The notes below the pieces were generated by a model that was not told the origin of the DNA, searched no databases, and worked only from the letters and a program-made list of their open reading frames with translations. A stretch of 33,935 nucleotides of DNA. Source: Deltaproteobacteria bacterium (lineage in GTDB: Bacteria > Myxococcota_A > UBA9160 > UBA4427). The stretch covers positions 1-33,935 of the forward strand of contig JAFDDH010000019.1 in NCBI GenBank assembly GCA_019310975.1, written 5' to 3'. Position 1 is the first letter of the stretch; each line of letters opens with the position of its first letter. Below are positions 7,354 through 16,529 of this stretch, piece after piece. The translations under genes were made by a program, and so were the position numbers.

Positions 7354-8325
7354 TCAGTTCCCGTCGCTGACACGGGCGACGAGGCGCTGAATGTCGGGGT
7401 GCGTGAGCAGCGCGAAGGTGTCGCCGTTCTCGAGCATCTGCACGATCTCCGGATCCTCGGCGAGCTTGCGGATCTCGGGGTCGTCACGCAGGCCCTTCAG
7501 CTTCGGCCCGATCTCGTCGAGCATCTCGCCCATGGCGTGTCTGAATACGCTGGGATCTTCCACCGCGCTCTCGGGCACCAGACCGAGATCAGCCATGCGG
7601 GCGCGCATCTTCTCGTCGTGCACGATGTCGTAGAAGCTGGCCTGGTTGATGGCGCTCGAGCCCGCACCGTTCTCCACGAGTGTCCAGAAGAGCTTGTCCT
7701 CGGAGAGTCGGCGCACACGGTCGTCCTCGACGATCTCCTGGAAGCTCTGGAGCGTGTCACCGGGACGCCCCGCGATGCGTGCCATCATGCGTGCGGCCGG
7801 AGCACTCTCGCTCCCCGAGTCCGAGAGCGCCGATTCCACGACCTTTTCGATCAGACGCCCGGCAGCCTCGCTGACCGCCGATTCCTCGGTCTCGGGAACC
7901 GCGTCGACCCCGCTCAGGACCCCCATATCGCGCGCCGCGTCGAGCCAGTTCACCAGCAGCGCGACCAGGAGCACTACCAGCGTCCCGCGCAGTGCGCCGA
8001 AGAAGGCTCCCCCCAAGCGATCGAAAGCTGACCGCGGCAATCCGTCGCGGCGTCCGCGATCCCAGCGCTTGAGCGCCAACGTCACCACAGCGCAGACCAC
8101 AAAGGCAGCCGCGAAGCCGATCGAACCCGCGACGACCGGGCCCAATACGCCGGGCACGCCAAGGGATCCAGCCACCTGAGCGCCGAGCGACTGCGCGGCC
8201 ATGATTGCCGCCAGGTAGGAGACGGCGAGCGTGACCACGCCCGCGCCGGTGGCCAGTGCCCCGCGCCAGGCACCGATGCCCATGAAGAGAAGCAGGAGGA
8301 GCGCGGCGATGAGATCTAGACTCAT
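7354..8325 (-). CDS. CvpA-family membrane protein with helical C-terminal extension
   Basis: This 323-residue protein begins with the CvpA-type membrane domain: four hydrophobic helices within the first ~140 residues and the conserved RLGGAFFGALRG segment between them. CvpA homologues are linked to colicin V production, purine regulation or envelope stress; the exact role here is unknown. The C-terminal ~180 residues are a charged, soluble helical region that is longer than in classical CvpA (about 160-170 residues), with repeated KLAEDPEIVQ-like helices. I start at the ATG at 8325; a GTG at 8334 is also possible, and neither has a strong ribosome site. It converges on DUF502. Confidence 0.82.
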   Translation of the reverse strand: MSLDLIAALLLLLFMGIGAWRGALATGAGVVTLAVSYLAAIMAAQSLGAQVAGSLGVPGVLGPVVAGSIGFAAAFVVCAVVTLALKRWDRGRRDGLPRSAFDRLGGAFFGALRGTLVVLLVALLVNWLDAARDMGVLSGVDAVPETEESAVSEAAGRLIEKVVESALSDSGSESAPAARMMARIAGRPGDTLQSFQEIVEDDRVRRLSEDKLFWTLVENGAGSSAINQASFYDIVHDEKMRARMADLGLVPESAVEDPSVFRHAMGEMLDEIGPKLKGLRDDPEIRKLAEDPEIVQMLENGDTFALLTHPDIQRLVARVSDGN

Positions 8326-8418
8326 AGCGTCCACATCGACGTGTTCGCGTGTCCGCTGAAGCGTGGACCCGCGCCCGCGGCCGACGGGCCCCCTGGGCGG
8401 CGGCGAGTCGCCCCGGGG

Positions 8419-8997
8419 CTACGAGCGGCGCTCGGATCCAGGTGCATCGGAGTAACGCACGGCCAGGATCACGTACTCGGTACGCCCGCGCGGCCGTACG
8501 ACCACCACCGCGTCATCCACCGATCTGCCGATCAGGCTCCGGCCCACGGGCGAATCCATGCTGATGTGGCCCGACTCGGGCTCGGACTCGTCCGGGCCGA
8601 CGATGCGGTATTGCACCGTCTCCCCCTCCTCGTCCTGCAGGGTCACCCACGCGCCGAAGAAGATTCGATCGCCCTCTCGCGACGCGTCCGGGTGCACGAC
8701 CGTCAGCTCGTCCATCCGCTTCGAGAGATAGCGGACGCGGCGATCGATCTCGCGCAGCCTCTTCTTGCCGTAGATGTAGTCTGCGTTCTCCGAGCGGTCG
8801 CCGAGAGCCGCGGCCACGGAGACGGCCTCGGTGACCTTCGGACGCTCCACCTTCCACAGCTGCTCGTACTCTTCCCGCAGCCGCTCGAAACCCTCCGGCG
8901 TGATGTAATGGCTCCTGCGCTCGTCGTTTCCCGCCACAGCGGAACGATTGCGCCCGGTCGGAACGCGGTCAAGGTGCGGTGCGACGGGGCATCGCAT
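8419..8997 (-). CDS. greB: Transcription elongation factor GreB
   Basis: GreB binds the RNA polymerase secondary channel and stimulates cleavage of backtracked RNA. The protein (192 residues from the ATG at 8997) carries the N-terminal coiled coil with the tip acidic residues in LGDRSENADYIYGKKRLREIDRR, which is the GreB rather than GreA form. The C-terminal FKBP-like domain contains FFGAWVTL, RIVGPDE and ISMDSPVGRSLIG. The ATG has AAGGA seven bases upstream. A GTG at 8937 would give 172 residues, nearer the usual family length, so the first ~20 residues are uncertain. The start codon is only 18 bp from that of the divergent small membrane protein. Confidence 0.94.
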   Translation of the reverse strand: MRCPVAPHLDRVPTGRNRSAVAGNDERRSHYITPEGFERLREEYEQLWKVERPKVTEAVSVAAALGDRSENADYIYGKKRLREIDRRVRYLSKRMDELTVVHPDASREGDRIFFGAWVTLQDEEGETVQYRIVGPDESEPESGHISMDSPVGRSLIGRSVDDAVVVVRPRGRTEYVILAVRYSDAPGSERRS

Positions 8998-9015
8998 CGC
9001 GCTATCCTTCGAAAC

Positions 9016-9348
9016 ATGAGCGATGAGGCCAACCGGGCCGACGAACGGGCCGACGAAGAGTCGAAGAGCGGACAGCCCGAGGCCCGCGAACCACAGGGCC
9101 CGCCCCCCACCCCCTTCGATCACCCCCTCTTCCTGCCCGTCCTGCTCCTCGCCGGCATGATCTGGTTCGGCTACGACGGCTGGATCAACGCCGACCCGGA
9201 CATGCTGGAGCACCGCACCTTCAATCGTGTCGGATTCGCCATCCTGACAGGGATGACCGGCTGGTTCGGCTACCGGGGCTACGGCGAGTGGAAGAACGAC
9301 AAGGCCGCCAAGGCGCTCGGCGAGCGCGGAGCCCGGCCCGGCGCCTGA
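9016..9348 (+). CDS. Small two-helix membrane protein, unknown function
   Basis: This 110-residue protein has a charged, Asp/Glu/Pro-rich N-terminal ~38 residues. Two likely transmembrane helices follow: LFLPVLLLAGMIWFGYDGWI (about 43-62) and a second around VGFAILTGMTGWFGYRGYGEW. The repeated GWFGY/WFGYDGW pattern suggests a hairpin in the membrane. I do not recognise a named family. The ATG lies in a tight divergent gap with greB and lacks a clear ribosome site. Lys/Ala-rich residues end the protein. Its role is unknown. Confidence 0.62.
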   Translation: MSDEANRADERADEESKSGQPEAREPQGPPPTPFDHPLFLPVLLLAGMIWFGYDGWINADPDMLEHRTFNRVGFAILTGMTGWFGYRGYGEWKNDKAAKALGERGARPGA

Positions 9349-9503
9349 TCGCCCGGCCCCTGCGCAACACCCCGCCCGGCGGACTCCAGGCCCCAGAGGG
9401 CCCGGCCCGCGCGATTCGACTCCGAAAGCGGCTTCGTCTGGCCGATGACGCCCTCGTCGCGCTGCCACGCCCGCTTGGCCCGGCGCGCGTCGGGGAGGGA
9501 GTC

Positions 9504-11045
9504 TTGGAGCGACGCAACGCAGACCGGCGCCGGAAGAAGGGGCGCGGTGGCTCGAAAGGTCGCGGAAAGCGCCAGGACGGGTCACGCACTGAGATCGACT
9601 CGACGGCCAGCTCGACCACGCCCGCCGCCGAGCCCGCCGAAGACGGACGCCGCAAGCGCATGGCCCCGGCCCGCGAAAAGGATCCCGCGCGCGAGCCAGA
9701 GCAGGGCACCGTGCTCGAGGCTCGCTACAGCTATCGGCTGGCGCGCCGGCTCGGGGTCGGCGGCTTCGGCTCCGTCTTCCTGGCCGAGTGCCTGCAGTCC
9801 TCCCCCGGCACGCGCGAGCCACGGGGCGACCTGCCGCCGCCTCACGTGGCGGTCAAGGTGCTCGGCCGTGCCCAGGATCGGCACGCCACGAGCTCGCTCA
9901 AGCGCGAGCTGGCCGCCCTGCTCTCCATCGACTCGCCCCACATACCCAAGCTCTACGATTGGAGCCTGGAGGGCGAAACCGCCTTCTCGGTGGTCGAGTA
10001 CTTCCCGGCCGGCAGCCTGGCGGACGCCTGGCCGCTGGTGGGCAGCCTGGATGAGGAGCAGACCTGGCGCCTCATCACCGATCTACTCGCCGCCCTGAAC
10101 GCGGCGCATCGCGCTTCGATCCTGCATCTCGACGTCAAGCCCTCCAACGTCCTGCTCGACGGCAACGGCGGCTACGTGCTGACCGACTTCGGCGTGTCGC
10201 ACGCTTCGCGCATGTCGCGCGGACTGCTCCATCAGGGGCAGATCGCGGTCGGTCTCGGCACGCACGGCTACCGGGCGCCGGAGCAGGACAGCCGCGCCGT
10301 GCAGGCCTTCGACCTGCGCACGGATCTCTGGGGCGTTGGCGCGACTGCCTGGGCGCTCTACACCGGCATCGACCTCAACAAGCGTCACGACGTCCTGCGC
10401 AAGCAAGAGGACGGGAACATCTACGGGCTGCAGAATCTGTCGGACGTCAAGATCAGCTGCCCGCCGCCACTGGAAGAGATCGTGATGGGCATGCTCTTCA
10501 TCGATCCGTCGCGGCGTGCCGGTGGCGCCGGTGAAGTGCTGGCGCAGATCCGCGCCGTCGCCAGCGGCTTCGGGCTCGACGCCCCGACGGTGGCCGCCGC
10601 GCGCCGCGAGTCGGCCGACCCCAAGGAGATCCGCCACGTCATCGAGAATCTGGTCGACCCGCTCTGGGCCTCGATCTGCCGGGCTCCGGGGTTCGAGCGC
10701 TACTTCGCAAAATTCGAAGACGGAGAGGTGCTCTCGGATGTCGGGGAGACCGCACACCACACCTTCCTGCTGCTCAAGGGCGAGATCTCCATCGAGCGCG
10801 AGGGTCAGCTGATCGACGTCGAAAAGCGTGAGGGTACGCTCGTGGGCGCCATCTCTACGCTGACCGGTGCGCCCAGGACCGTGTGCATGCGGGCCCGGGG
10901 AGCCGTCTGGACCTGTATCTTCAACGAGGCCGAGCTCGAGCAGCTCGTCACCTGCAACTCGTCCGTTGCCGTCCGCATCATCCGCACGATGGCGACCCGG
11001 ATTGCCGATGGACCGCCGCGCCGACTTCCCGGCGCGCGCGCCTGA
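9504..11045 (+). CDS. Ser/Thr protein kinase fused to a cyclic-nucleotide-binding-like domain
   Basis: This 513-residue cytoplasmic protein has three parts. Residues 1-70 are basic and low-complexity. Residues 78-355 form a Hanks-type kinase: glycine loop GVGGFGSV (84-91), VAVK (Lys118), helix-C Glu135, catalytic loop HLDVKPSNVLL (Asp210), DFG (Asp228) and RAPEQ (258-260). The HRD arginine is Leu (HLD), so it is a non-RD kinase. Residues 398-503 form a CRP-like beta-roll with the phosphate-binding-cassette region VGAISTLTGAPRT; the usual Glu is Ala but the Arg remains. No transmembrane helix is seen. The TTG at 9504 has GGAGGGA just upstream; an ATG at 9660 is the alternative. Direct regulation by cAMP/cGMP is possible but uncertain. 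Confidence 0.85.
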   Translation: MERRNADRRRKKGRGGSKGRGKRQDGSRTEIDSTASSTTPAAEPAEDGRRKRMAPAREKDPAREPEQGTVLEARYSYRLARRLGVGGFGSVFLAECLQSSPGTREPRGDLPPPHVAVKVLGRAQDRHATSSLKRELAALLSIDSPHIPKLYDWSLEGETAFSVVEYFPAGSLADAWPLVGSLDEEQTWRLITDLLAALNAAHRASILHLDVKPSNVLLDGNGGYVLTDFGVSHASRMSRGLLHQGQIAVGLGTHGYRAPEQDSRAVQAFDLRTDLWGVGATAWALYTGIDLNKRHDVLRKQEDGNIYGLQNLSDVKISCPPPLEEIVMGMLFIDPSRRAGGAGEVLAQIRAVASGFGLDAPTVAAARRESADPKEIRHVIENLVDPLWASICRAPGFERYFAKFEDGEVLSDVGETAHHTFLLLKGEISIEREGQLIDVEKREGTLVGAISTLTGAPRTVCMRARGAVWTCIFNEAELEQLVTCNSSVAVRIIRTMATRIADGPPRRLPGARA

Positions 11046-11164
11046 ACCCCTCTGCGTCGTCGCTCGGTTCAGCAACCGGGGCGACCGCTGCGCTTGCGCT
11101 GAGTTACTCTCGCCGGGGCGCAACCCGCGCCGGGTGGCTGGGCGTAGCGAAAGGGGACAGCTCA

Positions 11165-11950
11165 ATGTTGATGGATCGCTTCCGACTCGACGGCAAGGTG
11201 GCCATCGTGACGGGTGCCGGGCGCGGTATCGGCGAGGGCTGCGCGCTGGCCTTCGCCGAGGTCGGCGCCAACGTAGTCTGCGCGGCCCGCACCCAGGAAC
11301 AGATCGACGATACGGCCGAAAAGGTGCGAGGCTTTGGGGGCGATGGGCTCGCCGTAGCATGTGACGTAAGCCAGCGCGACCAGCTCGAGAACCTGGTGGC
11401 GAGAACCATCGAGCATTTCGGCCGCATCGACATCCTGGTGAACAACGCTGGCGGGACACCACCCAAGCCGGCGCTCCGAACCGGCGAGGAGATGTTCAAC
11501 AAGGCGTTCCAGTTCAACGTCACGACGGCCTTTCTGATGACACGTCTGGTGGTGCCGCACATGCTCGAGAAGGATGGTGGCTCCGTGGTCAACATCTCCT
11601 CGGCAGCGGGCCGCCTCGCCCAGCCGGGCTTCGCCGCCTACGGGACCGCCAAAGCTGCGCTCTCGAGCCTCAGCCGCCTGCTGGCATCCGAGTTTGCGCC
11701 CCGTGTCCGGGTAAACGCCATCGCGGTGGGCTCGATCGAGACGACGGCGCTCACACCCTTCCTCGACGAGGATACGCGCCACCAGATGGAGGAGCTGACG
11801 CCCATGAAGAGCCTCGGGCAGGTGGAGGACATCGCGCTCGGCGTCCTCTACCTGGCCTCGCCGGCCTCACGCTGGGTAACGGGGAAGATCTTCGAGATAG
11901 ACGGCGGCATCGAGGCCACGAACTGGCCCTTCGACTTCCCACCCGTGTAG
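11165..11950 (+). CDS. SDR-family oxidoreductase
   Basis: This 261-residue classical short-chain dehydrogenase/reductase acts on an unidentified alcohol or ketone. The cofactor motif TGAGRGIG (16-23), NNAG (93-96), the catalytic Ser in NISSAAG (about 145), and YGTAK (Tyr159, Lys163) are all present. Ala39-Ala-Arg42 after the second strand suggests NADP(H) preference, though that is only an inference. The C-terminal IDGG-x-E motif is normal. The ATG at 11165 is preceded by AAAGGGGACAG. It sits between a kinase and a peptide transporter on the same strand with gaps of 80-120 bp, so operon membership is unclear. Confidence 0.9.
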   Translation: MLMDRFRLDGKVAIVTGAGRGIGEGCALAFAEVGANVVCAARTQEQIDDTAEKVRGFGGDGLAVACDVSQRDQLENLVARTIEHFGRIDILVNNAGGTPPKPALRTGEEMFNKAFQFNVTTAFLMTRLVVPHMLEKDGGSVVNISSAAGRLAQPGFAAYGTAKAALSSLSRLLASEFAPRVRVNAIAVGSIETTALTPFLDEDTRHQMEELTPMKSLGQVEDIALGVLYLASPASRWVTGKIFEIDGGIEATNWPFDFPPV

Positions 11951-12030
11951 CTCGCTCGTAATGGTCCGGCGTCGGAGCACCGATCCGGGAAACCACCCGC
12001 GCCATTCACAAGCCCCCCAAGCAAGAGCTT

Positions 12031-13377
12031 ATGCCGCAGAGCCACTACCGCACCGCGCCCATCGCGTCGACGCAGATGCCAGGTGGCATCCCGTACATCA
12101 TCGGCAATGAGGCCGCGGAGCGCTTCAGCTTCTACGGCATGAAGGCGGTGCTGGTCGTCTTCATGACGCAGTATCTGATGGCGAGCGACGGCGAACTCGA
12201 CGTCATGAACGAGGCGGACGCCGTCGGCTATTTCCATCTCTTCTCGTCGGGTGTGTACTTCACACCGCTGCTCGGCGCGCTGCTCTCGGACATCTTCCTC
12301 GGCAAATACCGGACGATCATCTCGCTCAGCGTCGTCTACTGCCTGGGCCACCTGGCGCTGGCGCTGGACGACACCCGCGTAGGACTGACCATCGGCCTCA
12401 GCCTAATCGCGATTGGGTCGGGCGGCATCAAGCCGTGCGTCTCCGCCCACGTGGGAGATCAATTCGGTCGCACCAACGGGCATCTGCTGAGCCGGGTCTT
12501 CAGCTACTTCTACTTCGCGATCAACCTGGGCGCCTTCGCTTCCATGCTGCTCACGCCGATCTTGCTCGATCGCTTCGGCCCGCACGCCGCCTTCGGCGTG
12601 CCCGGCGCCCTGATGCTGCTCGCGACCCTCGTCTTCTGGGCCGGGCGCCACGAGTTTATCCACATCCCGCCGGGCGGACACAGCTTTTCCGACCAGCTCT
12701 TCTCCAAGGAGGGATTCGGCGCACTGCTGCGACTTGGCTCGATCTTCCTCTTTGCTGGAATGTTCTGGTCGCTCTTCGATCAGACTGGCTCATCCTGGGT
12801 GCTGCAGGCCAACGACCTGGATCGCAACGTCTTCGGCATCGAGCTGCTCTCTTCCCAGATCCAGGCCAGCAATCCGGTGCTGATCATGGCCTTCATTCCG
12901 CTCTTCAGCTTCGTCATCTATCCATCCGTCGCGCGCTTTACACGGGTCACGCCGCTCCGGAAGATATCCGTGGGCTTCTTTCTCACCGTTCTCTCCTACC
13001 TCGTGCTGGCGCAGATCGAGGTCTGGATCGCGGCGGGGCAGGTGCCGAGTATCGCGTGGCAAGTTCTCGCCTTCGTGATCATCACCGCCGCCGAGGTCCT
13101 GATCTCCATCACCCTCCTCGAGTTCTCCTACACCCAGGCGCCACCCGCCCTCAAATCGATGGTGATGTCGCTCAACCTGATGTCCGTCTCGCTTGGGAAT
13201 TTCTTCACGTCGGGCGTGAATTTCTTCATCCGGGACGAGAATGGCCAGCCGCTGCTCGAGGGCGCCGACTACTTCCTCTTCTTCGCGGCCGCCATGTTCG
13301 TGACCGCCGTGCTCTTCGCTCCAGTCGTCGCACGCTATCGCGAGCGGATCTATCTGCACGACGAGGCGGCGGATTGA
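12031..13377 (+). CDS. POT-family proton-coupled peptide transporter
   Basis: This 448-residue integral membrane protein of the POT/PTR2 branch of the major facilitator superfamily should import di- and tripeptides with protons. The family signature NEAAERFSFYG (residues 26-36) contains the E-x-x-E-R-F motif used in proton coupling. The second signature region, FYFAINLGAFAS, is also present. About 12 helices are apparent, and the protein is at the short end of the family range. A gene for a membrane TPR protein starts 4 bp after the stop, suggesting cotranscription. The substrate range is inferred from the family only. Confidence 0.93.
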   Translation: MPQSHYRTAPIASTQMPGGIPYIIGNEAAERFSFYGMKAVLVVFMTQYLMASDGELDVMNEADAVGYFHLFSSGVYFTPLLGALLSDIFLGKYRTIISLSVVYCLGHLALALDDTRVGLTIGLSLIAIGSGGIKPCVSAHVGDQFGRTNGHLLSRVFSYFYFAINLGAFASMLLTPILLDRFGPHAAFGVPGALMLLATLVFWAGRHEFIHIPPGGHSFSDQLFSKEGFGALLRLGSIFLFAGMFWSLFDQTGSSWVLQANDLDRNVFGIELLSSQIQASNPVLIMAFIPLFSFVIYPSVARFTRVTPLRKISVGFFLTVLSYLVLAQIEVWIAAGQVPSIAWQVLAFVIITAAEVLISITLLEFSYTQAPPALKSMVMSLNLMSVSLGNFFTSGVNFFIRDENGQPLLEGADYFLFFAAAMFVTAVLFAPVVARYRERIYLHDEAAD

Positions 13378-13381
13378 GCGG

Positions 13382-15331
13382 GTGAGGACCCCGCCCTCCT
13401 CCACCCCGGACGAGCCTTCGGAGGCGCTGGGCGTGCCGCGCTGGATCTGGCTCGGCGGGGTTCTGGCGCTGACCGCCCTGGCCTATTCGTCGAGCCTCGG
13501 CAATGGGCTCACCAACTGGGACGACGACGGCTATGTGATCGGCAACCCGCTCCTCGGACGCCCGACCTGGGACGCGATCCAGCTCGCCTTTACGTCGTAT
13601 TGGAAGGGGAACTACCACCCGCTCACGATGCTCTCGCTGACGCTCGACGACGCAATCTCGGGCGGCAGCGTGCGCATGCATCATGCCGTGAGCCTGCTGC
13701 TGCACCTCGCGAATACCGCACTCGTCGCGCTCTTCGTCGAGCGGCTGCTGGGACGATCCGCACTGGCTGCGGTCAGTGCAGCTCTCTTCGGTCTGCATCC
13801 GATGCACGTCGAGTCCGTGGCCTGGATCTCCGCGCGCAAGGATCTGCTCTCGACGTTCTTCCTGCTGTGGACACTGCTGGCGTATATGCGATTTGCACGA
13901 GCGGACGATCGTCGTGCCGGGCTCGACGATTCGCCTCACGCTTCACGCCACTTTTCGCTGCCCTATGTGGTCGCGCTCTTACTCTTCCTACTCGCGCTCT
14001 TCTCCAAGGGCACCGCCGTGGCGCTGGCACCCAGCCTCGTTGTGATCGACGCGCTGCTCGGACGCGGGGCGTTCTCACTGCGCAGCCTCGTCGAGAAGCT
14101 CCCCTTCTTTGCGCTCGCCCTGGTATTCGGTCTCATCGCACTCGACGCGCAGACCGGCGTGGGGCAGCTCCAGGGCGTCTCGACCTGGACGGGATCCGAG
14201 CGCCTGCTCCTCTCAGCCAGCGCATACCTCCGCTACCTCTGGCTGCTCGCCCTTCCGCACCCACTCTCGGCCTTCTACCCATACCCCGATGCCGGCGCAG
14301 GTGGGCTCTCGGCGCTCTACGGCGCAGCAGTGCTCGGCGTCGCGGGCGTGGCGGGCCTGTGGTGGTACAGCCTGCGACGCTGGCCCGTGCTCGCCTTTGG
14401 GCTGGCCTTCTACACCGTGAATGTCTTCTTCGTCCTGCAGCTGGTTCCCGTAGGCGGGGCGATCGTGGCTGACCGCTACACCTACGTGCCCTCGATCGGC
14501 CTCTTCATCGCCTGGGCGTGGGCGGGTGGCCAGCTCGTGGGACACTGGCCGCGCACTCGAGTTCCCGTCCTGATCGCGCTCGTCGCCTGGCTGACCACGC
14601 TCGGAACGCTGAGTGCTGGGCGAGTCGAAATCTGGCGCGACAGTCTGAGCTTGTGGAACGACACACTGGCACGCTATCCCGGGATCCCGGAGGCGCGACT
14701 CAACCGCGCGCTCGCACACCATCGAGCGGGCGATCCGCAGCGTGCGATCGACGATCTCAGCGAGGCGATTCGGCTCGCCCCCGACTATGCGCGGGCCTGG
14801 GGGCATCGGGGCGTGATCCGCTATCAGCTGGGCCAGAACCAGGCCGCCCTCGAGGATCTCGACCGAGCGATACGTCTGCGGCCAACCCCCGACCTGCTCA
14901 CGAATCGGGGGGCGGTGCGCCTCGCCGTCGGCAACGCAGCCGGCGCCATCGTCGATCTGAGCCGGGCGCTGCAGCAGAATCCGGGCATGTTTCTCGCCTG
15001 GGCAAATCGCGGTCTGGCTCGTTCGGAGCTCGGTCAATACGCACCGGCACTCGCCGACTTCGACGTTGCGCTGCGGCTGTCGCCAGACTACCTGCCCGCC
15101 CGCTATGGGCGTGCAGTCGCCCTGCGCGGGCTGGGAGAGCACGACCGGGCGCTCGACGATCTCGACGCACTGGCCGCAGCAGCGCCGCAGGACGCCCAGA
15201 TTCGCCTGACGCGAGGCGAGACCCTGCTCGAACTCGGGCGCCGCGCGGCGGGCTGCGCTGAGCTTCGCACGGCCGCCCAACTCGGTGCCCACGAGGCCAT
15301 CGCACTGCTGAGCGAGCACTGTCAGGGCTAG
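13382..15331 (+). CDS. TMTC-like polytopic membrane protein with C-terminal TPRs
   Basis: This 649-residue protein has two halves. Residues about 20-420 are hydrophobic, with roughly 10-12 helices. The first loop carries NWDDDGYV (46-52), then NYHPLTMLS, HHAVSLLLHLAN and LHPMHVESVAWISARKD, all matching the TMTC / GT-C-fold group of putative O-mannosyltransferases. Residues about 430-640 contain about six tetratricopeptide repeats (for example RAIDDLSEAIRLAPDYARAW). In bacteria such proteins are usually uncharacterised and are proposed to glycosylate or assemble envelope proteins. The start is a GTG 4 bp after the transporter stop. The enzymatic role is an inference from the DD motif and fold. 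Confidence 0.85.
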   Translation: MRTPPSSTPDEPSEALGVPRWIWLGGVLALTALAYSSSLGNGLTNWDDDGYVIGNPLLGRPTWDAIQLAFTSYWKGNYHPLTMLSLTLDDAISGGSVRMHHAVSLLLHLANTALVALFVERLLGRSALAAVSAALFGLHPMHVESVAWISARKDLLSTFFLLWTLLAYMRFARADDRRAGLDDSPHASRHFSLPYVVALLLFLLALFSKGTAVALAPSLVVIDALLGRGAFSLRSLVEKLPFFALALVFGLIALDAQTGVGQLQGVSTWTGSERLLLSASAYLRYLWLLALPHPLSAFYPYPDAGAGGLSALYGAAVLGVAGVAGLWWYSLRRWPVLAFGLAFYTVNVFFVLQLVPVGGAIVADRYTYVPSIGLFIAWAWAGGQLVGHWPRTRVPVLIALVAWLTTLGTLSAGRVEIWRDSLSLWNDTLARYPGIPEARLNRALAHHRAGDPQRAIDDLSEAIRLAPDYARAWGHRGVIRYQLGQNQAALEDLDRAIRLRPTPDLLTNRGAVRLAVGNAAGAIVDLSRALQQNPGMFLAWANRGLARSELGQYAPALADFDVALRLSPDYLPARYGRAVALRGLGEHDRALDDLDALAAAAPQDAQIRLTRGETLLELGRRAAGCAELRTAAQLGAHEAIALLSEHCQG

Positions 15332-15342
15332 CATTCCGGCCA

Positions 15343-15362
15343 GGCGACGCGTTAGCGTCGCC
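15343..15362 (+). terminator. Perfect 8-bp hairpin after TPR gene
   Basis: GGCGACGC and GCGTCGCC pair perfectly around a GTTA loop, 11 bp after the stop of the TPR protein gene. No poly-T run follows, so it may be a weak or Rho-assisted terminator, or an RNA-stabilising stem ahead of the next gene. Confidence 0.4.
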
Positions 15363-15414
15363 GCTGCTTCGTGGACTGGAGCTGGGCGTGGCCGGATTGG
15401 CTGGAGAGAGCCGG

Positions 15415-16470
15415 ATGGATGCTGAGAAGACGCGGACGAGACCACTGGGCATCGTCATCAACCCGGTATCGGGTCGCGATGCGCGGCGCCTCTTCGCGCG
15501 CGCTCTCAGCTCCTCGAATGAGAGCAAGCGCAACCAGGTCGAGCGCATCCTGGTCGGCGCGGCCGCGGCCGGTGTCGAGCGCGTGATCCTGGTGCACGAT
15601 TCGTTTCGCATCGCCCAGGCTGCCGTCGAGGCGATCGGCGTCGATCTCGAGATCGATCTGCGCAATATCGGAGCCAGCTGCAAGCCGCATGACACGCGCA
15701 ATGCGGTGGAGCTGATGCGCGAGGCCGGCTGCGGGGCGCTGGCCGTCCTCGGCGGCGACGGCACCAGCCGCGTGGTGGCCGATACCTGGAGCGAGGCGCC
15801 CATCCTGCCCCTCAGCACCGGCACCAACAACGTCTTCCCATTCATGCTCGAGGCGACGATCGCCGGTGCCGCCGCGGGGCTGGTCGCTGCGGGTCGCGTG
15901 CCGATCGGGGAGGCCGCAGAACGAGCCAAGCTCGTCCGCATTCGAATCGAGGATCAGAAGGACGATCTCGCGCTGATCGATGCCGTGCATATGGTGGACG
16001 ACAGCACCGGCAACCTGCTGCCCTTCGATCCGAGATGCATGCGCACACTGGTGCTCTCGCGCGCGATCCCCTCCGCGGTGGGCATGTCGCCGGTTGGCGG
16101 GCTACTCGAGCCGTGCAGCGCCGCCGACGACTGGGGGGTCGTGGTGGACTGCGTCGCGCCGGAGGCGGACGGTCGGACCTTGCTGGCGCCGATTTCGCCC
16201 GGGCTCTACCGCTCCGTACGTGTGACCGGCTTCCGACGCATTGCGCTCGGCGAGCCCATCGCAGTCGAGGGACCGGGGCTGCTGGCCTTCGACGGCGACC
16301 GCGAGCGCAGGCTCGAGCCCGGCCAGAGGGCCTGGCTCAGTGTGGAGCGAGATGGGCCCTTCGTGATCGACGCCGACGCCACACTGCGCGGTGCTGCGGA
16401 GCGAGGCGTCTACCTCGACCGCAGCCATTGGCACGACCATCGGGACGACGTCGGTCTCGACTGCTGCTGA
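15415..16470 (+). CDS. AcoX-type NAD(+) kinase-fold protein
   Basis: This 351-residue protein resembles the ATP-NAD kinase / AcoX family, cytoplasmic proteins with the NAD/diacylglycerol-kinase fold. Visible motifs are [11 protein letters not shown] (12-22), the catalytic LGGDGTSR (112-119) and [11 protein letters not shown] (132-142). The nucleotide-binding elements are therefore intact. AcoX proteins often sit beside acetoin or other 2-oxo-acid dehydrogenase genes, but none is present here, so the substrate is open. The C-terminal ~150 residues form a beta-rich domain. I chose the ATG at 15415, preceded by GGAGAGAG; a GTG at 15388 is the alternative. The next gene is a small protein 59 bp downstream on the same strand. 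Confidence 0.82.
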   Translation: MDAEKTRTRPLGIVINPVSGRDARRLFARALSSSNESKRNQVERILVGAAAAGVERVILVHDSFRIAQAAVEAIGVDLEIDLRNIGASCKPHDTRNAVELMREAGCGALAVLGGDGTSRVVADTWSEAPILPLSTGTNNVFPFMLEATIAGAAAGLVAAGRVPIGEAAERAKLVRIRIEDQKDDLALIDAVHMVDDSTGNLLPFDPRCMRTLVLSRAIPSAVGMSPVGGLLEPCSAADDWGVVVDCVAPEADGRTLLAPISPGLYRSVRVTGFRRIALGEPIAVEGPGLLAFDGDRERRLEPGQRAWLSVERDGPFVIDADATLRGAAERGVYLDRSHWHDHRDDVGLDCC

Positions 16471-16529
16471 CGTCGACGGCTCAAGTCTCCACTCGGTCCT
16501 CGACCGGTCCTAGACAGGGAGAGCAGGAC

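Noticed and set aside
8998..9822. An in-frame N-terminal extension of greB giving a 467-residue protein
   Set aside because: The extension is antisense to the small membrane protein and the kinase N-terminus and is Arg/Pro-rich; GreB is complete without it.
11046..11164. Possible RNA gene or terminator between the kinase and SDR
   Set aside because: GC-rich imperfect palindromes only; no stable stem with a T-tract and no tRNA-like fold.
14213..15445. A 410-codon minus-strand open frame opposite the TPR protein
   Set aside because: The plus strand carries well-formed TPRs and membrane helices; the minus frame is a shadow of high-GC codon use.
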